From Rhododendron vialii (Eukaryota > Streptophyta > Magnoliopsida > Ericales > Ericaceae): DNA of 64,000 bases. A program made the position numbers and the translations under genes. The stretch lies in the NCBI RefSeq assembly GCF_030253575.1, contig NC_080561.1:6647001-6711000 (forward strand). Direction: 5' to 3'. Positions 35,440-47,979 of the stretch are shown piece after piece (position 1 is the first letter of the stretch; each line of letters opens with the position of its first letter). The notes beneath the pieces are model-generated. The model was not told the DNA's origin. It was given only the letters and a program-made list of their open reading frames with translations, and searched no databases.

Positions 35440-36944
35440 TGTTTCAAACCTATGGGAAAAAAATTTTAAAAAGTGAAAAAAAAAAGAGAAAAATTTCCGC
35501 GCATTGTTTGATTTAAAGAGAGAGAAGAGAAAATAGAAAGATATAAAATTGTGCATATTATAGTTTTCCTCACATTTTTCTCTGATTTTCATTTCTCACT
35601 TTACTCAAGTTCCGAACACGCATTTTAGCGCCGGTTCTAGTGCTTCAAAGGGTGGGCCCACGTGTCCGATAATGGGGTAATTAATCAATGCTCGTGCCCC
35701 AACATATTTTTTTACCATAAATTCATATGGGGTCCATATATTAAAGTTTCAAGCCCCACATGATTTGAGAAAAAAATAGATATATTTCAAATATACACAC
35801 TATATATGGAAGCTTAAGTTAATGTTTCTAAAATTTAGATTTTGAAACCATTTTGGAAATGTCATTAAAATTGTCTATATGGCTTCAATTGGAAGAAAGC
35901 AAGGAAAGAGAAATAATTAATTGAGGCAAATATGGCTATTGAGCCAACTTTTAGGACCCATTTTGGTAAGATTTTTATTTTTTGAGTACTTATTTTTTGT
36001 TTTTACGAGAAAAGTCATTCTCTCACAATAAATCACATTTTTAATTCAAAAAATAAGTACTACTAATTTTTAGTTAGTAGCACTCTAAACCGCTATTCAC
36101 TTGTGGTTTGAGGTGATAATATCTGAAATGTGTACATGACTGTGATGACAAACGTGTTCTAATATTAACAAAAAACCAAAAAAAAAATTTAGTAGGTTTG
36201 ATGTGTTCAATACATCGGATTTGCATTGCATTGTCGAAGACCTAGAAGTGAGTTATATTTATACTGGTCAAATCACTCAAAGTGAAGAAAGATAAGGGAG
36301 GATTTCCCAAAGTTGGACAACTCGGTATTCGGTTCATAGAGGGACTAATCCAAAAAGTCAAGAGCACAAGGGCACATGGTAGACCGAACTTAACTCAGGC
36401 CTTGTTTCCATAATTTTTTTTCTCTCTACACAACTTATTGCCTTTAGTTTAAGTAATTTTCACTATACTAAAACAACCAACACATTTCTTCCTCTTGAGG
36501 CCCAAAGCAATACGACAAGTTGCCTACAGATAGTTTAGTGAAAATAACTTGACTAGAGATAGTTGCTTAGCAGAATCGCCAGCTCGGTAACTTCTCAACT
36601 TCTCCAAATTTGGACGTAAAAACTTCACTCTCTTATCTTGGTATATCTGGCCCTTGGGCCAGCCATGGGCTGATATCTTGAAGCTGTACTAATATTTCGA
36701 GAGATTTTCCAAAAAATGTTATGCCTCCCACAAGGCCAGCCCGGCCCAAGATAAATTAGCTAGTGTCTGTTTGGATATTGTTTGAATTTTCCCAAAAAAT
36801 TGGCAGAACAAAATAAAAGATCCCACTTCCCATATGCCTTATTACTAGCAGTACAAAAGTCTACCCTCAAATGCATTGATTCGCAGTTCTGTTTATTTTC
36901 TGAAACACTTCCAAGCAACCAAGACAAGTAAGAAGTACTAATGC
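35440..36944. other. Intergenic stretch without recognised gene
   Basis: It begins with the FAM210 upstream region and continues AT-rich. The inverted TTTCAAA...TTTGAAA and GAACACGC-type words near 35440-35630 may mark a small MITE, but no clean ends or target duplication are visible. Confidence 0.4.
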
Positions 36945-37068
36945 CTAAACCAAACCAAAGCAGTTATCAAACTGGAGAATACCAATGGTATTGTAAACTT
37001 TGTCTATGAAGAAAGTCCAAGAAGTTAAAGAAATGACACTTTCATTAGAAATCTCATGCGATTTCTGG

Positions 37069-40000
37069 TCAGTGACGAAGGTCGTGGAGGTGGTGAGAGC
37101 AGGTTTGGTGGTTGTGGAGGCCGTTCGAGCAGTTGCTGCCATGGACATGATGATGATGATGATAGTCCATGCCATCTCCATTCTCAGATGTTTTGGCCAT
37201 TTGATCAGGCCACCCTCCAAATCGAGTTATCTCGAGCAAGGAGTCTCTAACATCATCTGCTTGAACCATTTCACTATCCATCTTCTGAAACCACAAACGA
37301 GCAGAGAGACAACTTCGATTATTATATCAACTTAACAACTTAATAACTCTAGTGTAGCCTTTTTAAAGATTTAGAAATCACTATAATCCCCTCTATAATC
37401 TCAATCTGAGTACTAAGTCTTTGAGTCAATTTGCGATGTTCTTGTGTCAGCCACTTCTATCACTATTAAGGATCCAACCACATCAATCACTTTTGACTAA
37501 AATTCCGGCCCAACATCATTTTCTTTGGAAGATAGGCAATTTAGTGCCAAGACTCGCTCATTGTATGTGCTTGGACAAGGAGATGGTATGTCTTGAGGAT
37601 CTTACCTCGACTTGGAAAACGTTTGAAACAAGAGATCTGTAGCTAGTCACATTCAAGCTTGTTACTTCCAAGCCAAGAGAATTCAAAGCCTCCATCAAGA
37701 TCACAAAGCCCCCACTCTTGTGCTCACAGAATACCCTCACAAAGAACTCATTCCCATCTAGCTGTGCCACTTCTACTTGAGGCTGCCAATTTCATCACAA
37801 CACAATGCTCACAAATGAAAAAAGTACGAATAAAACAATTTGGTATCATTTTGTTTCTATTTTTTTTCCCTCCTTCAGAAAACAAGTACTTTTTTGAAAC
37901 AACCCACTTTTCATTCCGAAATGTTCATAATCATTTTTCATGCAAAATGTAACCAATGAGTGGTTTCAAACATCTCATTGTATTTTCATTCCAGAAAGGA
38001 AGAAAACAAACGCAATACTGAACTGACTAAACTCTACTATGAAGTAACCTCCATTTGCCGTGGTTTGTGATCATAAATACTCGCATCATGATTTTGTTTT
38101 TTGGGGTTGGCAACACCATTGTTGGCTGCTCCCACGTTATTTCCATCAGGAGTCTCTTCATGTTCACATTTCAATCCAACATTCAGTTTCTCAGATTGCC
38201 CATTGTTTTTTATTCCTTCGTCATCTGATTGCTCTTCAAGTTCATGTTGGAGATCGTTTACTTGTTTCTGCAATTCCTTCACAAATTCAATTGCATCGCT
38301 GAGGATTGAAGCTTTATCCAACTGCAAATGAACAAATCCGTTAGAAATCACTATCTAGCACGAGTAACATGGTTTACTGTATTCTGTGTGCAACAAGTCA
38401 TTTGTTTGTGAAAAGTGTCATACACTATTTGACTTATTAAGTTCAAACAATTAGTACACCGTAGTACATTGTCTAAATGGCATGTAAGATAGTGTGATAT
38501 CCACAAGATTTAAAGATGCTGCACAAATTGTTGTATTTTTTTTTTTTGCTCAGCCACAAATTGTTGTGTTTGTAGAATAATTGAGTTCAACTCGTGTTTG
38601 ACTCATTCGAATGGCTTGTTTAAAATTCCCAGCATAGTTATTCGAGTTTGGCTCGTGATTGTTTCAATCAAACTTGTTTGATCGATCAACTTGACTAATA
38701 TGCAAAAGAGGCTTGACCCCAAGTTCGTTTCAAATTAAGCTTGGACAATCCATTGCTCGGTACATTTAGCCCTCCTAATTGAGATATTGCATAGAGATTA
38801 CCTTTTTTTCAGCAAGTCGAAGGACACAAAATGGAAAAAAACAAAAAGAATATAGAACATACAGTATTGACAACACTATGTTCATCTCCAATAATCTTGT
38901 GTGGGCTCCTTATAACAATACGCGCTGTGTTGTTGACACTACATGCTGTGGTTCATTATGCATCCGCAGACTTATTGCAAATTGTGATATGCAATTATTC
39001 AAGATGGAGAGTACCTTGGTAATTTTGGGAACCAAAGAACGAAGAGCGAATAGCCGGTCATTGAGCTTCTTCCTTCTATTCCTCTCAGCAACAAGGTTTT
39101 TTGACTGAGGCCCTTTCCCTGTCCTCCTTCGCCACTTGGCATCATCTTCGTCCTCATTTCCATCACTATCATCGGATATCGACTCTGATCTACCCGTCTC
39201 GTGTTTAACCGAATCCTTATCCGTCTCCTTGTTAAGTACCAAAGAAGAAGATTCCATAGTCATGGGTTGTCCAGTTGAATCCATAGCCTGAAGTCCATTA
39301 CTGTTGAATCCATCAAAGAAGGCCGCCTTGCTACTAGCTCTAGTTTCTGATGTGTGATCGAATGGTTGGAAGGAATTCATCGGAGAATGGAGCTGCATTC
39401 TGTCAGCAGTGACGCCGTATGGCAGGTTTGAATTTTCCGGCGATGATAAAAACAGATTATTGTTGAGGTCCATTTGGTTGTTTTCGTTCATTGAGAAGTT
39501 CGGATCCATGCTGCTTGAATGGATCATTGATTGTTGTTCTAATAACATGGTGCATTGAGATGCAATGCAATCTACAATTTCTTGATCTTCGGGTACCTAT
39601 TGTAAGAGAGGTCCGAAGTGTGAGTCAAATGTTCTCTGACCAAGTGGTGTGTGCCGGAGAGGTATGAATAATCAATGACTAAGATTGGGAGGAATGAAGT
39701 GATCTCTTGGAGGTGAAGGAGAAGGCAAGGGGGTACAGAATGACCATGGTAGTCCTCTGTGTGTGCGGGGGTTGACTCGGATACCCAAGGAGAAAGACAA
39801 TAGAGATGTTGGAGAGAGAATATTCTTCTCTCTGAAAGATATACTATACAATTATATCACTTATAATCTATCTAGCACGGACACGCGACACAACACAGAC
39901 ACGACACTTCAGATTTGAGTAAATGGCCTCTCTCACCACCCATGTCGTAAAACGTGTTACATAAATATCATTTTTTGGAGTGTCCAAACCAAAAACGTTG

Positions 40001-40702
40001 AGAAAAAGTAGGACACTTCAGATTTTTTTAGAGTCAGGCACATGTCTGGAGAGTGTCGGTGTCTGAAAAGTGTCCAACACTGGTATGTGGACTCCGACGA
40101 AGTGTCAACTGTTTCTATCGCATTATTTTCTTATGATAATAAAACCATGCAGTGAGTGAAAACTAATAGTTACTTTGAAGCATTACTTAATCACAATCGA
40201 AAGAAAGAAAAGGAGAAAGCAAGAGGAAAAAGAGTTTACTTGTTTGGAAACAAACAGCTCAACCAGTCCAACGGGAACCGGAATTAGCACCCTAGTCCCC
40301 ACTGTTTCCTGCAAAAGTATAAGATGGCAATGTATCAGATTGAATAAAAAGGTTTGTATGATTTATATATTGGAAGGAGGGGTTTAGGGTATTCACTTCC
40401 AAAGGTTTCGAGTCTGCGTTGTTCGAGAAGTTCAACCAACTGGCTTGGTTTGACATTAAGGCTTGAGCATAAATCCTGTAAAATCTAGTAGTACAGTTAG
40501 ATAAGTTCATGGGTATCAGTAAAAGAATTTCTTACAAATTGATGGGTGTTTTTTTTTTTTGTGATAATTATGTGAAACAGTCTCAAAACTCAAATCTGCC
40601 ACAACAATCTGAATGAATTTTTTGCATTCTCATCTTATTAGCAAGTCATTTGCCCAAATTAATGTGTATGCTTGTGTGTTATGTTGCGCGCGCGCGCGCG
40701 CT

Positions 40703-40779
<77 letters not shown>

Positions 40780-41465
40780 CCAGAATCTAGGGGAATGGAG
40801 GAGGGCAATTCAGCAAGAAGTTCACAAGGTTTGGCGATTGGATGCTGAAACATGACATCTCTGCAATGAGGAACCGAGGAAACAGGAAAAAGATCCTCCC
40901 CAACATTTTGGATATTCTCAGATCCAGCACAGCAACAATCTACCCAGTCAAGAAACCTAAAACACATCCAAATAATAAGTTAAATATCCGAGGAGATCGG
41001 TTGTGGCTCTTGTGAAACTTTCATAACCACAAGGGCGACAAAGATGTTTTGACCAACTCAATTGGCCGTACTGCAATAAATCATTGCTGAATTTATCAAA
41101 ATCATGAAGGGAAAATCAGGCGTCACAGTTGTGAAGTTTTTAAACTCATCAAGGGCAAAAAAGTGCTTTAGACCAGTTAAAACAGCTACATCAGCTAAGT
41201 CCATTAATCACATAACTACGAACATGTACTGGAAATCGGCTATGAGATTTTCAAACTCCTGTCTATATCGGGTAATATCTCAGCAAACCAATAAACCGAG
41301 ATGGATCTGCCAATGTCTAAGATGTTGGTACATAGAGAAACTTATGTACTTTAGTTTCTGTGCAAACCTTTGATCGTCAGCCAATTGCCAAAGAACACAA
41401 TAATCCCAGCTTTTGAAATTCACAATGGCCCTTAGCCTCTCCAACAGTTTTTGCACAAGGTTCAT
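37069..41465 (-). CDS. AMS: ABORTED MICROSPORES-like bHLH transcription factor, copy 1
   Basis: bHLH regulator of the AMS (bHLH21) type, known in Arabidopsis and rice (TDR) to act in tapetum for pollen-wall formation. Exons are 41465-41368, 40956-40780, 40475-40397, 40308-40240, 39596-39015, 38321-38049, 37782-37606 and 37284-37069; all GT-AG, in phase, 556 residues (Arabidopsis 571 from memory). The N-terminal MYC_N domain has [19 protein letters not shown] and the CCCAGSEN block. The basic region and helix 1 are near residues 306-335 ([20 protein letters not shown]). Helix 2 starts [17 protein letters not shown], with Ser where AMS has Gly. An ACT-like domain is at 427-485 (QVEVAQLDGNEFFVRVFCEH). 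The tail is His-rich, as in AMS. The ATG lies 5 bp after a probable 5' UTR intron acceptor (TCGCAG). Confidence 0.94.
38535..38554. mobile_element. 20-bp poly(T) insert with target duplication (micro-retroposon)
   Basis: A run of T then GCTCAGC is flanked by a perfect 13-bp duplication CACAAATTGTTGT (38522-38534, 38555-38567). It lies in intron 5 of AMS copy 1. The T-run plus GCTCRGC is shared with the insert at 22311. Confidence 0.65.
40714..40777. repeat. (GA)n abutting the intron 2 donor of AMS copy 1
   Basis: On the coding strand exon 2 ends GATTCTGG and the intron begins GTTCTCTCTCT, so the microsatellite starts inside the donor site. It is followed by (GT)n and (GC)n runs (40686-40713). 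AMS copy 2 has the same arrangement with a shorter run. Confidence 0.9.
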
Positions 41466-42190
41466 TGTTCCTGCGACAAACATTCCACATCAGAGAGAGA
41501 GAAAGGAAGAGAAAAGGGGCATCCATATGAGTCATATGACTATCTGATTGACAAATTGAAAAGTGCCACCGAAGCAGCATAAGCAGGCTTCTATTGCTAA
41601 CGTAAGAATAGAGCAGGATAGCATTTTGCGCCCACATGTTTGAATTATAGGGTAAAGAGCTCGTGTTATGGAATCTTAGGTGTCATAGTGTGGAATTCAA
41701 AACCATTGGAATTTTCACATCCAATAAAACAAAGAGGATCCTCGGTTGTGAATCAGAAGATGTTAAAGGATAAAGTATTTTCTCAAGATATGCTTATGTA
41801 ATCAAAGCAGTACCTGCCCAGAAAAGTTTTCTCCTTTCACTTGCTACAATACCTGTGATTTTGCCTCTTTTGGCTGAACAAAGTAAGTAAAACAAAAGAA
41901 GAAAGGAAATAGAAACTAAAGTGAAGTAGGCGAAACAAAAGCAGAGGTTCAAATGATGTTCAGCTGATAGCAATGGTTAACTGCACCATATCATCCCCAC
42001 AGAAAATGCCCACCTCATCCAACAGAACCCATTTCAGAAAATGCATAGAAAAGGGTCACTGATTTGGATCCTTGTTTTGGAGTTGATGAGGGAGTAAAAT
42101 GGGACATAACTAATGAACTCTGTTTCTTCTAATTATGTGGAGAGTTTGGCTGTAATATTGGTAATTTGGTAGGTGAACTGCAGAGCATGC

Positions 42191-42268
<78 letters not shown>

Positions 42269-42410
42269 GAGAGAGAGAATTTGAGTAGTTAAATAGTAAG
42301 TATTTAGAGAGAAAATGAGTATTATAATGTAATGGGAGGAGGAGCATATGGCATGACCTATAATGCCGTGGAGAACACTAACAAACTACTGAAGTTTTGC
42401 ATTCGTTATC
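41466..42410 (-). promoter_or_regulatory. 5' region of AMS copy 1 with (GA)n at 42193-42279
   Basis: This stretch aligns with the 5' region of AMS copy 2. It probably holds a 5' UTR exon and intron, because an acceptor lies 5 bp before the ATG. The long (GA)n tract is shared by both copies and framed by GCAGAGCATGCAT. Confidence 0.6.
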
Positions 42411-42619
42411 GATTCCATATTTGCTTCACGTCTCAACTACTCTGCAAATATCAAATCAGAATTTGGAAACTTTGGCTCATTGGCAAATAATTCTTGTAAG
42501 AGAACTACGAAAAAAGAATCAAATTGTTGAACTATAAAGACCACCCAGATAAAGATAACAATAAATTCCTTGAACTGACTGAGAAAAAAACAGATGAACT
42601 ATACCCTTTCATGTTCTTG

Positions 42620-43990
42620 GTAAATAAGATTTATTAAACCAAAACTAGCACAGGTGCAAAGGGACATACCCCATAAACGAGAAAAAAACAAGCAAACATA
42701 CTAGCCTAAAACTGACCAAACAACCCAAACCCAGGAACAACCAAAGCACCAAAAGCCTAGAAAGCAACTGAAAAACAGGCAATCTAACTCACTCATGAAG
42801 AGAACACCTTAGAATATATGTGCCTTTCAAACCACGCAAGCCTACTTCAGACTCCTTAATATGCATCTGGGCATCAATGCAGCATCTTACGTCTTTCTCA
42901 ATCCCAGAATAACGGCACCAGGATCTAAGGCTTGATTTCTGAAAATTCCGGTATTTCTCTCACCCCACAAATGGTAGGCGATAGCATACAAAGCCAGTTT
43001 GTGAACATCCTGAAGCATGTCTTAACCCCCATACTGGCCACAAAGCCCCACCACTTCTTGCTCTAGAATAACAGTAGTCCTCTGAGCTCTGATATTTCTC
43101 AGGAAGAAAGTCCACATCTTGTTAGAATAACGACAGCAAAAAAATACGTGATCATGGCCTTCTGGAGCACCATTGCAGAGCACACAAGTGCTGATTGCAG
43201 CCACACCCCAATTCAGGAGCCTGTCTCTAGATGCCAGGCCATCCAATGCATAATAGCCCACCTTGGCGCCTAATGTTTGAACCAAACAGCCTTGAACCAG
43301 GGGACAATTGGTTCAGATCTCCTCAAGGCGTCCCAAGCTGACTTAATTGAGACGGAACCAGTCGGAGAAAGGGTCTAATTTACAGAATCCTGAAGATTTT
43401 TACAAGGAAGAAGCTGGTTTGGAGTGTTTGCCATGATCTCCGCAATGGTAGCGTTCCTGCTTCTAGGCCATCTTCAACCTCCTCTATGAATGATGGAGGC
43501 TACTTTAGCTCTCAAGGATCTCCCCAAACTAAACACAATTCTTTCCCCATAAACTTGGTAAAGGGGCCCCAGGGGTGCTAATTATCAAGCCAAGGCTGAA
43601 CTAGCTCCCTTAAACTAAAAAATTTTCTCGCTGTCCCGGAAGCATTAGCTGGGCACTTCATGAAACCAAAGGTTTTGATCCCTTAGTATATAAGTGTAGA
43701 TCCACTTCACCCATAAGGTCTCAGCCTTCTTACCGATGGCCCTTATTGAACTAAACACTTTCTCTGACTGGACAAGTTGGAGGTCTTTTATTTGGTGACC
43801 ATGGGTAGGAAGAGACTTCAGCACATTATCCTGGGTTACTGATATCTTGTCACTATGTCTTGACTAGTTGACTCAGATTATGGCCCCAAGTTCATCTTTG
43901 AGAGAGCATCTCCGGATCTCCTTGCGCACAAATCAGTCGCGTTGCCGGCCCATACAACTATACAAGTCCCTCTAATCATGCTTCTCGGCG
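42620..43990 (-). mobile_element. LINE (L1-type) 3' part, decayed
   Basis: On the minus strand 43285-43022 encodes a zf-RVT-like zinc-binding segment typical of the end of plant L1 reverse-transcriptase proteins (LLNWGVAAISTCVLCNGAPE, then GHDHVFFCCRYSNKMW, with C-x2-C...H-x4-C spacing). The frame stops at 43022, and upstream frames toward 43990 are broken, so the copy is 5'-truncated and inactive. Limits are approximate. Confidence 0.65.
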
Positions 43991-44062
43991 GTTATTACTG
44001 TCTAGTTTAGCATGCAAAAGCAAAAGGGTTGACAACGAGCCGAACAAAATGAGCATTAGTTT

Positions 44063-44176
44063 TTTTTTTTTTTTGGGTAAATGATGCATTTTAAAACCAA
44101 CCAACCAAAAACCACGGGAATAACCCACTACACAGGAAAAAAACTGTACAAAGAAAAACCTATAAAATGAATGAAT
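44063..44176 (-). mobile_element. Short poly(A) retroposon with 17-bp target duplication
   Basis: A poly(T) run at the left and about 100 bp of unique sequence are flanked by AAAATGAGCATTAGTTT on both sides (44046-44062, 44177-44193). This is a 5'-truncated LINE or SINE inserted in minus orientation; near-perfect duplications suggest a fairly recent event. Confidence 0.8.
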
Positions 44177-44193
44177 AAAATGAGCATTAGTTT

Positions 44194-45477
44194 GTTCAAG
44201 CTTGATTTGAAATGTTAACTAGATTCAAACCAGTTTTGAACCGATCACGAGCCAATCTCTGGGAGCTTGTTCAAACTTGGTTCGAAAACTCAACGAGTTC
44301 TAATAAAGATTCAAACTAGTTTTATCCAACAATCAATTTGAAAGAACTTTTATCAAGATGTCGAACTCAGGTAGCACGATCCATTAATTCGATTATCGAA
44401 AGCACCATGTGGGACTGTTGTCTACAGTTCAACCGAGCCGAGCTCGAATAAGCTTTAGGATATTTGAGCTCGGCTCATTTAATATTCGAGCTCAAATTCT
44501 TAAATACTATTCAATCCGAGCGGAGCTTGAGCTTAAATCAAGCCCAAATATTCGAGCTCGATTAGTATTTAAGAATTTGAGTTGGGTTCCAGAACTAAAC
44601 AAGCCTCTATAAACGAGGTGAACCGATACATACAAGCCGAGTGTAGCGGGCCGAGCAAAATGGCTCAAGTCATACCGAACCTGATCCACTGGCACGATTC
44701 GATCCGAGTCGTTTGACAATAGACGCTCAGCATTCCGAACTATCTTGTAGCCGAGGACTCTCTCAACTACGGTCTATCAATTCAGCTTCCTATCCTTGTT
44801 CGGATATGAAACATGTTCCGCGAAGAGGCCCGTTTATGGTCTCACATCACGCTTGGTAAAAGATGAGCGTGGCCGCAGTGCCAGCTCATCCATATGACGA
44901 TATTGACCTTGAACTTAAAGACGTTCGTGACGTCATCCGAGCGGTTATCAGGATAAGGATAGAAGCATGTGAAGGTGCCAGCTCATCCTACAAAACGGTT
45001 ACAAAACCCTAAATGTGACGCAGGGTGACATCAGCCAACATATGTAGAGTGTTGGTGCAATCTTGGAGACCAAGCTAGGGTCTTACTATAAATATCTTAT
45101 TATGCCTTCTTAGAAAAGGTACGCAAAAAAAAAACCTTAGCTCCTAATTCCTAATTCCTCTCTGCAAGTGAACTGACTCTTGCACGGGAGGGCCATCCTG
45201 GAAAACTTCCGGTGTGGTCTTTAGTTGTGCTTCATTTTGTAGGGCAAAGGGAAAGGCTAGGAGCGGACCCCAAATCCAAGGACAGAAAGAGTACACCAGT
45301 CGGAATGGAGCCCCACACCGAGCCACGACGCTCGAACTTCGCATGTTTACTAAACGAGCTAAAAATTCTGTTTGAGAGCTCATTCACTAAACAAACCGAG
45401 CTAAACAAACCGAGCTAAGAATAAAATATGGGTTGTTGTTATTATAGTACCATAGTAATAACATTGTACATACATTG
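44194..45477. other. Intergenic repeat-rich stretch
   Basis: 44200-44720 is made of GAGCTCGAATA / CGAGCTCGGCTC-type words common in plant dispersed repeats. 44770-45130 has ACTATAAATATC (TATA-like) and may be part of an LTR, but I found no clear ends. No supported gene. Confidence 0.4.
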
Positions 45478-45690
45478 GTCTTAGATAATCTGCCGCCTCG
45501 CCAAGAAGCTCGCGCGCGACTGGAGGCGTAGACAAACGTGCTAGCGATCAGAAATCGAATCGGGAACAGAGCGTTAATGGTAGTACATAATAGGGGAAGA
45601 TCAAGTGCTCCGCCGCTCGAAGCAACCATCTCCGCTGTACGATTTGCCGCCTTCGTTGTTTCTTCGAAGACGAGCGCATTGATAAATTCA
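45478..45690 (-). pseudogene. FAM210 fragment, second copy (broken)
   Basis: The minus strand retains NRTAEMVASSGGALDLPLLC and NALFPIRF, matching the intact gene's NRTAELAASSGGALALAVLC and KALFPIRV. The frame is then lost relative to the gene, so the conserved proline-rich segment is not read. The first half, including the MAGGRF start, is missing. It marks the FAM210 side of the duplicated block that carries AMS copy 2. Confidence 0.85.
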
Positions 45691-45783
45691 GGATATACTG
45701 GCGTTGGTCGTTCTACTTTCGGGCGGTATTTTTGTTCTAAGCCTTGTCGCCTACAAATTTCAGTGCATACAAATTTGAGCCAT

Positions 45784-45871
45784 CGATTGCTCCGCAAACA
45801 TTTGAGATGTTGATCGTCAAGATAAATCGATTGCTCCGCAAACATTTGAGATGTCGATCGTCAAGATAAAT
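45784..45871. repeat. 44-bp tandem duplication
   Basis: Two units (45784-45827, 45828-45871), differing at one base, contain TTGCTCCGCAAACATTTGAG. On the minus strand they read ISNVCGAIDGS, faintly like the DDE-region IGAIDGTH of PIF/Harbinger transposases, but the stretch is too short to assign. Confidence 0.85.
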
Positions 45872-47979
45872 GACCAGATAAGTACTTGTGTTCTGTATAA
45901 TTTCAGCCGCACGGTAAGAGCATCTCCATGCCAATACTCTCTAAAACTTCATTTGATAGGATGATTTTATTCATACAATCTCCGATCACAAATGTCTTGC
46001 CTCTCCATTTCAAATATTCTTAAAAATTATGTAATTTAATCGGATACTACAAAGGTGATCAAAATCGCTCATTATTTTTCAAAATTATTTTACGAATTTC
46101 TACAAAAAAAATTAGCTCAATCGGATACTAATAATCTCTTTCATTAATTAATCTACCAATTCTTAAAAAGACTTTACTAGTTTCAGATTGAGCTAAATTT
46201 TTTTTCCCCAAAAACTCTTAAAAAGGCATTAGGCATTTTAAATGTGGGACCGATGTGAACCCTACAAAATCATATGTGCATTGCACACATCTTTATTGTT
46301 GCGATTTAGAGGATCCATAGTTTTGTTGGAGGATCTCTGACCCATTTTTTTTTAAAACCAAGATATGGGTGGAAATTTAGGTCAAAAGCTTTGCACAATG
46401 CTAAACCCTTAGTCTTACTCAAGTATAGTTTTTATGTATTCCCTTCAAAATTTGGGTTAAATTGACACATTTATAAATAAGAAAGTGAAACGAGGTGGTG
46501 AGAAAAAATGATTTTAATTTCTCCTCATTTGGGTAAGAAAAAGGGTAAAACTCAAAAAGATAGGTAAAATGTTGTGACATCAAACATGGTTTTTTAGTGC
46601 TTTCACAAAATATTTTGAGTGGAGATGCTCTAACTTGTGTGGCTAGGGTGGGCAAAAAGTCTTCAAACCCACGAAATCGACCCGCGCCACAATGGAGGAT
46701 GAGCAAGTTGGGTTTGGCAAATAAACAAGCCAATCCTGATTCATTTACTAAACCGAGCCAAGCCTCAAGTTCCTAGGGCTTCAAACGAGCTGATCAAAAA
46801 TAGGGTTGGCTTGAGCTTGAACTGAGCCACAGAAAATAGGCTCGCGCTCGGCTCTTGATCAAAACGTCAGTAGACAATACTCACACTCATTTGCAGTCCT
46901 GATTCACGAGAAAGAATAAAACAGAAAAGTAACTCTTGGGGCCACCTCACCCCACGCGTAAGCGTGTGAAACAACTGTGGGAGGGGGGGCCGTAGAAATT
47001 AGTCTGAGGTGCGCACAAACTGGCCCGGACACCCTGCATTACCAAGAAAAAAAAGAGCAGAAAAGTACAATGCGAGATTAACGGTTCACAAAATGTATGA
47101 TGCAATGATGGATTAATTACTACCATGTACACAGATCAGCAGGACAAGGGTTACGGAGCAGATGAACCCAAGCATGGCCATATTTTTCTCCCTTCTGTAG
47201 ACTGCAGTAGCTCTGGCGTTTGAGATACGATTTCTCTGCTTCGCTTCGTTGCGAATTGTATATAGTTTGAGGAATTCGTAGGATCTTCTCGTTTTAGGTA
47301 AACATCGTTAACCATGTGGGATCTATGTGTGCATCCCACAAATTTGTATCCAGGTTGTGCTCCTCTGTCTGTGACGGTAGCATTGTTGCTTGTCTTTTAA
47401 CTAGGCAAGAAGGTTAATTTCTTTCCGATTTTAGATGAATTTATAGGTACTTACAGCTAGCATTTACCCTCGACGAACCATTTACCCTCGATGAATTTAT
47501 AGGTACTTACAGCTAGCATTTATAGGTACTTACAATTTATGTCAGAGAGTTAGTAGGTTTGTAGTGTGGAAGACTTGAACCATTTACCCTCGACGAACTT
47601 ACAGCTAGCATCACCAAGGAAGGTAGCAAATTTTATTAGAATTGATCAATGAGAAATAAAAGAGATCAACTTTTTTCTTTATTTCTCATATTTTCCCACA
47701 ATTTCTCACCTTTTTAAGCTATTCAGAAAAATACAAAAAAAAAAAAAAAAAAAATTCTCACTCTTTCTCACTATCCATGAATGAACTCTTGGAATCCATT
47801 ATAGGGCAAGAAAAAAGGACTGTCATATACTAATAGTATCAAATTGGAGAACTCCAGTCTTTTTTGTTAAGAGACATGTCCATGAAGCTCATGCAAGAGC
47901 TCACAAGGAAACAGTTAAGAAGTTAATTGAAAGCTGGAAATGACACTTTTATTTGAATCACCCATGCCATTTAGTACTA
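45872..47979. other. Spacer before AMS copy 2 3' end
   Basis: No supported gene. A minus-strand copy of the CACCTCGACTAATTCC-type dispersed repeat lies near 46960-47040. Short duplications of CATTTACCCTCGACGAAC and TTATAGGTACTTACAGCTAGC occur between 47440 and 47610. Confidence 0.45.

Larger units (their letters stand above)
34796..42410. repeat. Segmental duplication, copy A (FAM210 + AMS copy 1)
   Basis: This block contains FAM210, the AMS gene and the AMS upstream region with a (GA)n tract, in the same order and orientation as 45478-54513. The match is clear in exons, in the (GA)n at the intron 2 donor and in the upstream TTTGGCTGT...GCAGAGCATGCATGAGAG. Introns and spacers differ by insertions. 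Confidence 0.85.

Noticed and set aside
36945-37335. A + strand frame (MSMKKVQEVKEMT...) over the AMS copy 1 last exon.
   Set aside because: Antisense shadow of the His-rich AMS tail.
40613-40855. Open frames with long Arg-Glu or Leu-Ser runs here and at 10943, 42129, 54229, 59706 and 61366.
   Set aside because: They are translations of (GA/CT)n microsatellites, not genes.
45737-45934. Possible PIF/Harbinger transposase fragment (ISNVCGAIDGS).
   Set aside because: Only about ten residues fit, inside a 44-bp tandem repeat; no ends or further motifs.
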